Assembly: GCA_964371655.1 (NCBI GenBank)
Contig: CAYJOD010000087.1
Coordinates: forward strand, 1 to 26,314
Source: CAZGSN01 sp964371655
GTDB taxonomy: Bacteria; Desulfobacterota; Binatia; HRBIN30
Direction: 5' to 3'
Length of the DNA stretch: 26,314 nt
A program made the position numbers and the translations under genes. The notes below the pieces were generated by a model. It was not told where the DNA came from and ran no database searches. It saw only the letters and a list, made by a program, of their open reading frames with translations. Below, piece after piece: positions 17,346 to 25,227 of this stretch; within the stretch, counting starts at the first letter, position 1; the number at the start of each line of letters is the position of its first letter.

Positions 17346-18983
17346 CTAGTCGCGGTCGCGTTCGATTGGCAGGCCGACCTGTTCGCTGTCGACGATGTGT
17401 GGCGTCAGAAAGACCAACAGATCTTCGCGCCGGTTTGTCATGCCGGTGCTACGAAACAGCCCACCCAAGCCGGGGATGTCGCGTAGGTACGGCACACCCG
17501 TATTCTGGTCGACCACGCTCTCTCGATAGATGCCGCCAAGCGCCACGGTCTGGCCGTTGCGCACGAGAACGTGAGAGCTCGCCTCGCGGCTGATCTCGGT
17601 GGGGATATCATCGACGGTGCGCGTGAAGTCGGCCTGACTGGACTTGGCGAACAGGTCGAGCATGACGAAGCCGTCGGCGGAGACCTGCGGCGTCACCACC
17701 AGCACAATGCCGGTCTCGATTTTCTCCGTCGCCACCGAACGCGGGGCCGCGCCTCCCGATCCGGTCTGCACGACTGTTCCCGAGGAAGGCAGCTTCACGC
17801 GGATCACGGTGAGGCTCTTGATCGTGGCGGGGACGTTGTTGAGGGTCACCACCCGCGGTCGCGAAATTACTTTGGCTCGGCCCTCGCGCTCGAGCGCGGA
17901 CAAGCGCATTTCCAAATTGTGTACGTCATCGATTCCATTGAGAACCACGCCCACCGCGCTGCCCATCCCAGGGGCGACGTTCGCGGCAGGGAAGTCGGCG
18001 ATGAAAGGCAGTGCCGAGGCACCGCTCCCCAACCCGGAACCGGCTACGTTGATCTCGTGCGGAAAGTCGCTTCCGGTCGGATGCCCATTGGCCACGCTGC
18101 GCCCGTACCTGTATCCCCATTGAATCCCTAGATCGCGGCCGAGATCGGAGGTCACCTCGACGATGCGCGATTCGATCAACACTTGCGGCGTTTGCACGTC
18201 GAGCTGGCGCACCAACTCGCGCGCCGTCTCGATGCCGGGCGCGACATCACGGACGATCAGACTGTTCGACGTGTCGTCGGCGACGACGCTGCCACGCTCG
18301 CTCAGCACGCCGGCGCGAAGCGGCCGCGGCGCCGTGGCGACGCTCGCGTCGGTTGCCGCCGTCGCACCGCTGAGGATTTCGGCCACGCGCCCGGCCTTGG
18401 CGTAGTTCAGCCGCAGATACACGGTGAGCAACGGCTCCACCGCGTCCTGCGCGCTGTGAGCCTTCTGTAGCTCCTCGCGCTCTTCGCGCAGACGCTTGAG
18501 GGTGGAGACGCGCAGAAAGTTGCCACGCGGCTGGCTATCCAAGCCGGCGCTGCGCAGGACGATGTCGAGGGCTTCGTCCCATGGCAGATCGAACAGACGC
18601 AAGGTCAGCTTACCCTGCACCTCCTCCGTCGCCGCAATGTTGAGCTTGCTGACTTCGGCGATCAGCCGCAGTACGTTGCGGATGTCCGCATCCTTCAGGT
18701 CGAGCGAGATCCGCTGCGCGGGAGATTGCGACCGAGGCGGCAGCGGCGTGGCGGCGGTGGATCGCGCTGGCGCCACCGACCTGAGCGGCTGATTCCCGGT
18801 CGGGCTCGAAGCGGCGGCGCTCGCCGCCGGCGCGGCAACGTACGTAGATTCATCAGCTCCCTCTTTCTCTGCCGTGGATTCGCCAGCTCGGGTCTCTACG
18901 GCCGCCACGGGCGGAGCCGAAGCGCGATGCGAAGCGCCGCAGCCTGCCACGATGGCGATGACACATACCCATCTGCCGGTCAT
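17346..18983 (-). CDS. pilQ: Type IV pilus secretin PilQ, short lipoprotein form
   Basis: Outer-membrane channel for the pilus fibre; 545 aa. The signal sequence has a lipobox VAGC with Cys15. A Pro/Ala/Ser linker covers about 20-90. The STN/N0-like domain is at about 92-160 (ISLDLKDADIRNVLRLIAE). A secretin N1 domain spans about 186-263. The secretin core runs from about 265 to 533 (QVLIESRIVEVT, VISRPRVVTLNN, the VPYLRDIPGLGGLFR signature at 497-511, LLVFLTPHIV). I see no AMIN domain, which longer PilQ proteins carry before STN. Its start overlaps the pilP stop by 4 bp. The 125 bp to the convergent repeat-protein gene show no convincing terminator. Confidence 0.93.
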   Translation of the reverse strand: MTGRWVCVIAIVAGCGASHRASAPPVAAVETRAGESTAEKEGADESTYVAAPAASAAASSPTGNQPLRSVAPARSTAATPLPPRSQSPAQRISLDLKDADIRNVLRLIAEVSKLNIAATEEVQGKLTLRLFDLPWDEALDIVLRSAGLDSQPRGNFLRVSTLKRLREEREELQKAHSAQDAVEPLLTVYLRLNYAKAGRVAEILSGATAATDASVATAPRPLRAGVLSERGSVVADDTSNSLIVRDVAPGIETARELVRQLDVQTPQVLIESRIVEVTSDLGRDLGIQWGYRYGRSVANGHPTGSDFPHEINVAGSGLGSGASALPFIADFPAANVAPGMGSAVGVVLNGIDDVHNLEMRLSALEREGRAKVISRPRVVTLNNVPATIKSLTVIRVKLPSSGTVVQTGSGGAAPRSVATEKIETGIVLVVTPQVSADGFVMLDLFAKSSQADFTRTVDDIPTEISREASSHVLVRNGQTVALGGIYRESVVDQNTGVPYLRDIPGLGGLFRSTGMTNRREDLLVFLTPHIVDSEQVGLPIERDRD

Positions 18984-19393
18984 CGCCGCGCCTCTGGAAC
19001 CAATGTCGGAGCCACGCCACCGTAGAGATCGAGCACCGTCCGTCGGCCGGCTGTGTCGGAACCTTCGCTCGCTTCGACGACCAAACGGCCCGCCTCGATT
19101 GAGGTCACGATGCCGCCTTGATTGCCCACCAACGAACCGACGACGACGATGTAGCCGGCGCCGGCTTCGTCCTGCAGTAACGCGCGTGTCGTCCCGGCCC
19201 CCGACATCACCGCCGCCAACTCGAGCTGCCGCAGCGGGATACGCTGCAGCGGCCCACCGACATCGGCGGCGCGGGGCGCAGCCGGTGGACTAAATGGGTC
19301 GCGCCCGGGTGCGGGATCGAGCATCAGTGGTTGCGCTTGCACGTCGTGCACGCCGAGTGCGCACAGACAAGCAAGCAAAGCCCGCGCGTTCAT
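18980..19393 (-). CDS. pilP: Type IV pilus assembly protein PilP
   Basis: Periplasmic linker between PilNO and PilQ; 137 aa. Signal peptide about 1-20, cleaved near VQA|QP. It contains GRDPFSPP (about 30-37), the typical PilP 'DPF' box, and the beta-domain PLRQLELAAVMS...ALLQDEAGAGYIVVVGSLVGNQGGIVTSI. Unlike most PilP proteins it has no proper lipobox; Cys9 and Cys11 are too close to the N-terminus. It overlaps pilO and pilQ by 4 bp each. Confidence 0.9.
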   Translation of the reverse strand: MNARALLACLCALGVHDVQAQPLMLDPAPGRDPFSPPAAPRAADVGGPLQRIPLRQLELAAVMSGAGTTRALLQDEAGAGYIVVVGSLVGNQGGIVTSIEAGRLVVEASEGSDTAGRRTVLDLYGGVAPTLVPEARR

Positions 19394-20001
19394 CCGTTCT
19401 CTCCGCCGACGTCCGAGCTCACGCTCGACCCTGTCGCCGACACTTGGCTGGCAAGATGGTAGGTGCGCAACTCGCAGCTGGCATCGATCACGTTTGTCGG
19501 CTCAGACCTCTGTGGGTGGGCTCGAAGCGTCAGAGCGACAACGTCGACGAGACGGGTCATTCGCTCGAGAGACGTCAGAAAATCCGTGATCTGCAGGTAG
19601 GTGCCACGCCCGCCAACCGCGAACGAGAGCGACACGTAGCTGTCTTCGGCCCTGTCCGGCCGCCGCTTGATGTGCTCGACGCTCATGCCGACTTCGTGCA
19701 GTCGCTTCGTCAATTCGGCGAGCAGCGGCGCCACCGCTTCCGTGTCGGGCAAAGCCAGTGCCGCCACATCAGGTGCCGACGTCGACCCAGCCAGCACGCG
19801 CGCTTCCTCCAACTGCGCCAGCGTCGCGTGCTGGATGGCGGCCTCCGACTCGAGCTGGTCACGCTGCTGCGCCAGTGCCGCGGTCACGGCGCGGCGCGGT
19901 AGGAAGAAGACGGCGATGTAGACAAGCACGGCGAACGCGGCGATGACCGCGATCAAGGGTGATGGTCTGATGGCAGGGGTTTCGACAGAGCGCCGCAGCA
20001 T
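19390..20001 (-). CDS. pilO: Type IV pilus assembly protein PilO
   Basis: Inner-membrane alignment-complex protein; 203 aa. One membrane helix at about 15-34, a coiled-coil segment at about 40-75, and a ferredoxin-like periplasmic domain (VEHIKRRPDRAEDSYVSLSF, YLQITDFLTSLERMTRLVDV). It pairs with PilN in the family. The start ATG 20001 has only a weak ribosome-binding site, and the gap to pilN is unusual. It overlaps pilP by 4 bp. Confidence 0.9.
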   Translation of the reverse strand: MLRRSVETPAIRPSPLIAVIAAFAVLVYIAVFFLPRRAVTAALAQQRDQLESEAAIQHATLAQLEEARVLAGSTSAPDVAALALPDTEAVAPLLAELTKRLHEVGMSVEHIKRRPDRAEDSYVSLSFAVGGRGTYLQITDFLTSLERMTRLVDVVALTLRAHPQRSEPTNVIDASCELRTYHLASQVSATGSSVSSDVGGENG

Positions 20002-20007
20002 CTTGAT

Positions 20008-20103
20008 CTAACCCCGACGTGGCGAGAGAGGCCTGCTGATGACGGCGATGACACGGATCCGTTCCTGCAAATCGTTCGCCCTGATGACGCGCAGCAAGTC
20101 CAT
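20008..20103 (-). CDS. Possible 31-aa small protein between pilN and pilO
   Basis: ATG 20103 follows AGGAG by 10 nt and opens 31 codons (begins MDLLRVIRANDL, ends SPRRG), with the stop 6 nt before the pilO start. The peptide is amphipathic and Arg-rich. It may be a real small protein, a leader that couples translation to pilO, or a remnant of a lost gene. Confidence 0.25.
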   Translation of the reverse strand: MDLLRVIRANDLQERIRVIAVISRPLSPRRG

Positions 20104-20229
20104 TCGCGATGGGCTCCTGAAAGGGGAATGGCCGGCGAGGCGGATTCCCCGAGGCTAGGTGTCAAAGGTGTCGACGTTCGTCCGCGTCACTCGCGGATTC
20201 CCGTGGTCGTCAGGTTACGGCTGAGCGCA

Positions 20230-20823
20230 TCATGTTTCAGAATGCGTCATCGCCGCCCCATGTGTCAGGTTGTCTGCGTCTCTGGCAACGCCGGCGAAGC
20301 GGCCCTTGACGATGAACCGACATTGCGACGTGTCGCGAGACGCGGCGGCAACGTCGCGTTCCAGCTCGACCAGATCGACGGCAGTGAAGGTGCCGAACGC
20401 GTCCAACCGACCGAGAAATGCGGCAACCTCTTCGGCCGTGTCGGCGACACCCGAGATGGTCACGCCCGCGCTCGAGTAGGAGAGCTCGACCAGCCACATT
20501 TGCTCCGAGACCGCGCTGCCGAAGCGCGTGAGCAACTCGAGGGCGCGCCCACGCTTTTGTCCGAGCTTGTCGATTAGCCCCAGGCGCGCGGCGAGCTCGC
20601 TGTGTAGGCGGGCGCGACGGCTCGCGTCTTCGATCTGGCGCGAGAGTTGGCCGCTGTGAGACTTCAAGTCCTCCACTGCATCGGCGAGTCGGGTGAGTCT
20701 TCGGGATTGAAGACCGTGCACGATACACATACCAAGCGCGAGTACGAGCGGACCGGCCCAAAGCAGGCGCTGTGTCGCGCTCGGCGTGGCGGGCGGCGCA
20801 CCCAGCAGATTCAACGTGATCAT
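20230..20823 (-). CDS. pilN: Type IV pilus assembly protein PilN
   Basis: 197 aa. It begins MITLNLLGAPP, the short cytoplasmic INLL motif that docks into PilM. One membrane helix lies at about 20-38, a coiled coil at about 44-78, and a periplasmic domain follows (EQMWLVELSYSSAGVTISGVADTAEEVAAFLGRLDAF). The tail from about 168 is hydrophilic. The start overlaps pilM by 4 bp. The stop is 228 bp before pilO, whereas the other junctions of the cluster overlap. Confidence 0.9.
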   Translation of the reverse strand: MITLNLLGAPPATPSATQRLLWAGPLVLALGMCIVHGLQSRRLTRLADAVEDLKSHSGQLSRQIEDASRRARLHSELAARLGLIDKLGQKRGRALELLTRFGSAVSEQMWLVELSYSSAGVTISGVADTAEEVAAFLGRLDAFGTFTAVDLVELERDVAAASRDTSQCRFIVKGRFAGVARDADNLTHGAAMTHSET

Positions 20824-21815
20824 GATTCCGGAAAGCCGCGCAGAGCCAATCCGACGGCGAGGGTGTAGGCCGGTGCCGCGGCCCGCGTCTCGGGCGTATC
20901 GAGCTGCTCACTCAGGCGCAGGCGCGCAAACGGATCGAGCAGCTCGACCGCGGTTTGCATGCGCTCGCATAGCTCTCGCTGAAGCTGCGGTGTGCAGGCG
21001 GGAGCGCCGCTTAGGTAGAGAACGCCGGCCGCATCGTTTCCGAGCGGCCAATAGAAGCTGACGGCATGGTGGATCTCGTCGACGAGATTGGCGATCCAGT
21101 TGCCATCGTCGTCGCGTGCGTCGCCCGCGATCGGCGACACGGGGAGATCCACCGCCAGCAGCGAGCGGTGGGCTTGCATGACGTTGATGGTGACGCGTCG
21201 ATCACCGACGTGAATCAGCACCGCGGTGCAGTGCATGGGCAGGTCGTGGTTGGCCGTGAACGCATTGGCGAGGGCAAAGCCATCGACGTCGACGACCACA
21301 GGCTTGAGACCCACCGCCCACAGCGCCGCAGCACGCTTGGTAACGATGTCGCGGCGCGCGGCGGCCAAGAGTACTTCGATCTTGCTGCCATCGGCGCTCG
21401 TTCCCAATACCTGGTAGTCGAGGTTCACGTTGGCCAGCTCCTCCGGGATGCAAGCCGCCGCCGCTTTCAGGATGGCTGCCTCGAAATCGCCGCCAGGCGG
21501 AACCGAAATCTCCATACGCTTCGAGATCACGTCGGCGCCGGGAACCGCCGTCGCCGCGCGCCGCGCCTTGGTGCCGCTGCTGCGCACCAGCTTACCCAGC
21601 GTCGATGCCAGGCCGTGGCCCTGCGGTCGTCTCGCCATCACTGCCGCACGTGTGACCTGCAATCCGGTGTGGTCGCGCTTGATTTCAACCAGACGAACGC
21701 GGTCAGCGCCGATGTCGAGCCCGACAAATACCCGGCGCCGCTGGCACAAACGCAGAGCCGAACGCGCACGGTCCGGCAGTATCCCCATAGAGCTCCCCCA
21801 ATCAGTCGCGCGCAT
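20820..21815 (-). CDS. pilM: Type IV pilus assembly ATPase-like protein PilM
   Basis: Cytoplasmic actin/FtsA-like protein that binds PilN; 331 aa. The first nucleotide-binding element VGLDIGADRVRLVEI is at 31-45; ADVISKRMEISVPP, LLAAARRDIV and the C-terminal LYLSGAPACTPQL segment follow. ATG 21815 is chosen because GAGGAG lies 6 nt before it; ATG 21788 has a possible site too. The frame is open far upstream, but that part is repeat-containing, low-complexity sequence and not PilM-like. First gene of pilMNOPQ; its promoter must lie in 21816-22115, where I recognise no clear consensus. Confidence 0.92.
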   Translation of the reverse strand: MRATDWGSSMGILPDRARSALRLCQRRRVFVGLDIGADRVRLVEIKRDHTGLQVTRAAVMARRPQGHGLASTLGKLVRSSGTKARRAATAVPGADVISKRMEISVPPGGDFEAAILKAAAACIPEELANVNLDYQVLGTSADGSKIEVLLAAARRDIVTKRAAALWAVGLKPVVVDVDGFALANAFTANHDLPMHCTAVLIHVGDRRVTINVMQAHRSLLAVDLPVSPIAGDARDDDGNWIANLVDEIHHAVSFYWPLGNDAAGVLYLSGAPACTPQLQRELCERMQTAVELLDPFARLRLSEQLDTPETRAAAPAYTLAVGLALRGFPES

Positions 21816-22140
21816 CCGATTCTCCTCAGGCGAGACCGACAGCGATTTCCGGGCCAAGCGGGACAGCCAAGCATCGCCATTCTGCAACCGGCCGCAGCGA
21901 GACGAAGAGCGACTCAATTCCTCGCCATGGCGCAATATGTTGACACTCAGATCGCTCGACGACGTGTTTACGCGCGGGGCGCGTGCGGCGTGCAACGAGC
22001 CGCGATCGCCGCTCGCTGCACGGCTTGCCGGGCATCTCTGAAATTTCTCGTCGTCGCAAAGGTGGCTGTTGTGAGCCAGTTTGACGCGGCGTCGTTCACA
22101 AAATTGCCGGCGTAGCCTGAGGCGCCCACATTCCTGATGA

Positions 22141-22156
22141 GCCCGCGAACGCGGGC
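22141..22156 (+). repeat. Short GC hairpin word upstream of the repeat cluster
   Basis: GCCCGCG and CGCGGGC flank AA, a perfect 7-bp hairpin. It is followed at 22171-22180 by 'ggctttgcac', the same word that starts the 18-bp terminal repeat at 22433, suggesting related repeat modules. Confidence 0.35.
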
Positions 22157-22195
22157 GGTAGGCGCACGACGGCTTTGCACAGACGGAAAAGAACA

Positions 22196-22357
22196 GTTGA
22201 ACCGCGGATGAACGCGGATGGACACGGATGAAGCAACAGGAGCTTGGGGAAATTGCTGATTGGTCCCTCGGTGTCTCGACACATTTCGATACCTGCGTAC
22301 GCGAGCCGAAGTACCGGCAATCCGCGTGAATCCGTGTCCATCCGCGGTTCCAATTGA
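22196..22357. repeat. Inverted-arm element of the 'aaccgcggatg' family
   Basis: The left arm (22196-22232) carries periodic CGCGGATG/ACACGGATG words. The right arm (22319-22357) is an imperfect reverse complement of it (tccgtgtccatccgcggtt). About 85 bp separate the arms. The same word recurs at 26238-26276. This occupies part of the 804-bp gene-free stretch 21816-22619. Confidence 0.7.
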
Positions 22358-22432
22358 TGTTTTCGGGCTCAGCACGAACGCACAAGTGCTCAATAAGATC
22401 GATCAAGGTTCCGTTCATCTGAGGAGCCGCCC

Positions 22433-22609
22433 GGCTTTGCACATAAATTCATCGTGGGCGCTTTGGAGTGCGGGAGCTTGCTCCCGCTTTTCTGTCACCC
22501 CCACGGCTCACGGCGCCGAATCGGACAAAGCGGTGGCAAGCCACCGCACTCCACAACTTATCGTGTCCACAGATCGTCCCATCCCGCAGCCGAATTTATG
22601 TGCAAAGCC
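22433..22609. repeat. 177-bp element with perfect 18-bp terminal inverted repeats and nested hairpins
   Basis: 'ggctttgcacataaattc' at 22433-22450 is the exact reverse complement of 22592-22609. Inside, GGAGTGCGG (22465-22473) and CCGCACTCC (22544-22552) form a second inverted pair. Two hairpins sit within it: gcgggagc/gctcccgc (22470-22487) and gcggtggc/gccaccgc (22530-22547). No protein is encoded. The architecture is that of a miniature inverted-repeat element. The 3' end of rlmE abuts it. Confidence 0.75.
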
Positions 22610-22619
22610 CCGCAGGACT

Positions 22620-23252
22620 TCAGCCTGCGTCGCTGCCTTGATCGCTGTGGTCTTCCGGGGCGCTTTGCCGTAGGCCGCGCGCAATCACATAGAGCTCCGC
22701 CGACCCTTTGCGGGTGGCGTCGGGGCGAGTGCTGCGGACTTCGCCAAAGCGCGCGCGCAGCTCGGCCATCTTCGTGGTGGCCGAGGGGCTCATGAAGAGC
22801 TTGGCGACGAAGGTGCCGCCTGGGCGCAGGATGGCGCGGGCGAAATCTGTGGCGAGGCTGAACAGCGCTTCACCGCGGGCTTCGTCGCGGGCGCGGATGC
22901 CGCTGAGCTTGGGCGCAAGATCCGATAAGACGACATCGACTGTGCCGCCGCAAAGCTCGCAGACCTTGCGCACGACCTCGGGGTCGGTGACGTCGCCCTG
23001 AAAGGTACGCACGTTGGCGTGCCCGAGGGGCTCGATGGGCTGCAGATCGACACCCACGACAATCCCTTTCGGACCGACGGCGGCGGCGGCGATCTGCAGC
23101 CAGCCACCGGGCCAGGCACCGAGGTCGACGACTCGATCTCCCGGGCGGAAGAGGTGATGGCGTTGATCGAGCTCAGAGAGCTTGTAGGCGGCGCGCGAAC
23201 GGTAGCCTGCGGATTTGGCGCGGAGATAGACGGGATCCTTGCGCCTGTACAT
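22620..23252 (-). CDS. rlmE: 23S rRNA (uridine2552-2'-O)-methyltransferase RlmE/FtsJ
   Basis: 210 aa. SAM-dependent methyltransferase acting on the A loop of 23S rRNA. The catalytic tetrad K-D-K-E is complete: Lys24 (SRAAYKL), Asp111 (VVLSDLAP), Lys151 (FVAKLF) and Glu186 (SAELYVIARG). The SAM motif VVDLGAWPGGW is at 41-51. ATG 23252 lacks a good ribosome-binding site, but the YRRKDPVYLRAKSAGYRSRAAYKL start is typical. The last ~18 residues are hydrophilic and encoded by sequence resembling an intergenic repeat (gcaggacttcagcctgc), so the C-terminus may have been extended by a repeat insertion. Confidence 0.93.
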   Translation of the reverse strand: MYRRKDPVYLRAKSAGYRSRAAYKLSELDQRHHLFRPGDRVVDLGAWPGGWLQIAAAAVGPKGIVVGVDLQPIEPLGHANVRTFQGDVTDPEVVRKVCELCGGTVDVVLSDLAPKLSGIRARDEARGEALFSLATDFARAILRPGGTFVAKLFMSPSATTKMAELRARFGEVRSTRPDATRKGSAELYVIARGLRQSAPEDHSDQGSDAG

Positions 23253-23337
23253 GGTGCCGCGCCGAAGCCAGGACAGAGGCGGCGGCCGCGCTCAGCCGGC
23301 CGCCGTCCTGGAACCTGGGCTTAATGTCACAGGAAGA

Positions 23338-23490
23338 TCTCGCGCCAAGACGCAAAGGCGCAGAAGGAACCAGCGCCTTGTCGTTGATTCAAGGACTTCA
23401 GAACGCTTCCGGAAAATGAAGCCGGGAGTTGGCTCGCGTTGCCGGAGTGTACATTGTCTTGCTTGGCGGCGTGGTGTCTCGGCGCGAGAT
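23338..23490. repeat. Inverted-arm element of the 'cgcgccaagacgcaaagg' family
   Basis: The left arm 'ctcgcgccaagacgc...' (from 23338) and the right arm '...gtgtctcggcgcgag' (to about 23489) are imperfect reverse complements, with about 100 bp between them. It fills most of the gap between rlmE and the small exported protein gene. Confidence 0.5.
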
Positions 23491-23507
23491 TCATGGTCGG
23501 ATTAAGG

Positions 23508-23807
23508 TTAGTTGACGACGTTGTAGCCGTGCGGGCGATGACCGGTAACCTCGGCCACGTGCGGCAAGGAAACGAAGTAATGGAATGGACGGAAGATCAC
23601 CCATTCCAGTGCATAGCCGACCGGATGTAGGAGGTAGCCGGCGATTCGGATCGGGTGCGACTGGGAGTCGTCGTACTCGTCGGAGTAGGAAAACCGCGTG
23701 TTCTGGTAGTCGTTGTTGAAGGGATCCTCCACGGCGCGGCCGCGTGACGGTAAACCCAACAACACCAAGGCTCCAAGCAATGCGAACGCGAAGACATAGC
23801 GTTTCAT
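23508..23807 (-). CDS. Small exported protein, 99 aa
   Basis: ATG 23807 follows GGAGGAGCTGATC, a strong ribosome-binding site; a start 34 codons upstream is rejected for lacking one. Residues 1-24 form a signal peptide (KR, then AFALLGALVLLGL, cleaved near GRA|VE). The mature part begins with an acidic, aromatic stretch (DPFNNDYQNTRFSYSDEYDD). It then has HPVGYALEWVIFRPFHYFVS, which could be an amphipathic or membrane-associated segment, and it ends with a GYNVVN tail. It is likely periplasmic or outer-membrane associated. The family is not recognised. Confidence 0.7.
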   Translation of the reverse strand: MKRYVFAFALLGALVLLGLPSRGRAVEDPFNNDYQNTRFSYSDEYDDSQSHPIRIAGYLLHPVGYALEWVIFRPFHYFVSLPHVAEVTGHRPHGYNVVN

Positions 23808-23960
23808 GATCAGCTCCTCCGCGACGCAATCTAACAGAACGCCTGGGAAAGCAAACGACTCGCGCAGATCTCCGAGATCAGCAGGCATCAGGCCGCACGC
23901 CAGACGCAAGGGGCAGGGCGGTCGTCAAGGCTAGCTAGTGACTACTGCAGAAGAAATAGA

Positions 23961-24077
23961 AACTGAACCACAGAGACACAGAGGCCACAGAGAAGCGGCG
24001 GAGTGTTCAAGCATAGTTATGGAACCCCATTTCTCCGGGTTCCTTCTCGGTGTCCTCTGTGCCTCTGTGGTTGGTTC
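23961..24077. repeat. Inverted-arm element of the 'accacagagacacagagg' family
   Basis: The left arm (about 23964-23994) has the 9-bp periodic words cacagag/acacagagg/ccacagag. The right arm (about 24046-24077, tcctctgtgcctctgtggtt) is its reverse complement. A central hairpin GGAACCC/GGGTTCC is at 24021-24027 and 24037-24043. No coding frame here has a ribosome-binding site. Confidence 0.7.
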
Positions 24078-24132
24078 TCTTCGTCTGTTCCGCGTTCGGG
24101 CTTCTAGTACTTACGCAACGCTCAATAAGTCT

Positions 24133-24969
24133 TCAACAGAGAACTGAACCGCGCCTGTGCGCCGATCCCGGTCGCCACCCGATGTAACTGAGCTGGCGTC
24201 CGGTGACGCCAGCGCCTCCGGGCTGAGTCGCGGCGCGATAGGAGAAGTACTCCGCGCTCGCGCAGCGGGTACACGGGCCGACCGCCTTGATCTCGTGTAC
24301 GCCGAGCGAGCGCAACAGATGCGCATTGGCCGCACGCAAGTCGAGCCGCGGCCGATCGCCGTTGCGACGTCGCTGCACGGCCTCCGGCATGGTTCCCCAA
24401 CGCGCCTCCAACTCGTCGGCGATCTCCGCGCTCACCTCGTAGCAGCAGTCGCCGATCGCCGGTCCCAGAGCCGCGCGCAGGTTCGCTGCATCGACCCGAA
24501 AGCTACGCACCATTCTGGCCACCGTGCGCGCCACGATTCCCGCAACCGTACCGCGCCAGCCGGCGTGCACCGCCGCGGCGGTGCGGGTGACGGGGTCGAC
24601 CAGGAGGATCGGTACGCAGTCGGCCGTGAGGATACTCAGTGCCAGGCCTTCGCTACCGGTGACGATGGCGTCGGCGTCCGGCTCCCGCCCGTTGAGCTCG
24701 TCGGCAACGACGACGATGTCGCTGTGCACCTGGCGTACGCGCACGAACTCGCTGTCGCCCGGAAGCGCATCGCCGACCCTTTGCCAGTTCGTGCGCACGT
24801 TGCTGGCCGGGTCGCCGACGTGGAAGGAGAAGTTCAACTCGGAAAATGCCCCGGAGCTCACGCCGCCGCGGCGCCCGAAGAACCCATGCATTAATCCAGG
24901 CACATCATTCCACGGCGCAGCGACGGGTACGGGTCCAACGTATGACGGTCTCGCCTGGACTAGATTCAT
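24133..24969 (-). CDS. pgeF: Peptidoglycan editing factor PgeF (YfiH/Cu-oxidase_4 family)
   Basis: 278 aa. The family hydrolyses misincorporated peptidoglycan precursors and has multicopper polyphenol-oxidase activity in some members. The metal-site residues are visible: His82 (RQVHSD), Cys118 (TADCVPIL) and His135 (VHAGWRGT). The C-terminal CTRCxxxxYFSYR (233-245) is characteristic. ATG 24969 is preferred (GAGGGAA about 10 nt upstream); a TTG at 24990 would add 7 residues. Confidence 0.9.
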   Translation of the reverse strand: MNLVQARPSYVGPVPVAAPWNDVPGLMHGFFGRRGGVSSGAFSELNFSFHVGDPASNVRTNWQRVGDALPGDSEFVRVRQVHSDIVVVADELNGREPDADAIVTGSEGLALSILTADCVPILLVDPVTRTAAAVHAGWRGTVAGIVARTVARMVRSFRVDAANLRAALGPAIGDCCYEVSAEIADELEARWGTMPEAVQRRRNGDRPRLDLRAANAHLLRSLGVHEIKAVGPCTRCASAEYFSYRAATQPGGAGVTGRQLSYIGWRPGSAHRRGSVLC

Positions 24970-25005
24970 CGCTCGCGCTTCCCTCAACAAAGAAAACTCC
25001 TGGAG

Positions 25006-25119
25006 TCAACCCATGATACAGTAAGTACGGCGCCGGGCCACGCCAAAGTCGCCGCGCGTCACAAGTTCGCGGCGCCGCATCCGCCGCACCTCGGTGCGCA
25101 CGGCGTACCCTAGGAACAC
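25006..25119 (-). CDS. Possible 37-aa Arg-rich small protein upstream of pgeF
   Basis: GTG 25119 opens 37 codons (YAVRTEVRRMRRREL..., ends TYCIMG), with the stop 36 bp before the pgeF ATG. The composition is very basic. The codons before the GTG also read through without a stop, so the start is arbitrary. It may be chance; nothing else is apparent in 24970-25227. Confidence 0.2.
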   Translation of the reverse strand: MFLGYAVRTEVRRMRRRELVTRGDFGVARRRTYCIMG

Positions 25120-25227
25120 ACCCGGACGATCGGTGTTGGCGGCAGGGTGCGCCGCGTGCACCGAGCGGGTGTTTGGCGGCGCGGATCGACGGTTCGCGAG
25201 CTCTACGTCACCCCAGGCTGCCGCAAT

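Noticed and set aside
21875..21920. Sigma54 promoter for pilM (TGG...GGC pattern)
   Set aside because: The GG-GC spacing is one base short of the consensus and the -12 box is poor.
21816..22442. N-terminal extension of PilM to 540 aa
   Set aside because: The extra residues are not PilM-like and pass through a dispersed repeat; a good ribosome-binding site supports ATG 21815.
22433..22609. Insertion sequence
   Set aside because: It has terminal inverted repeats but no transposase; at most a miniature element.
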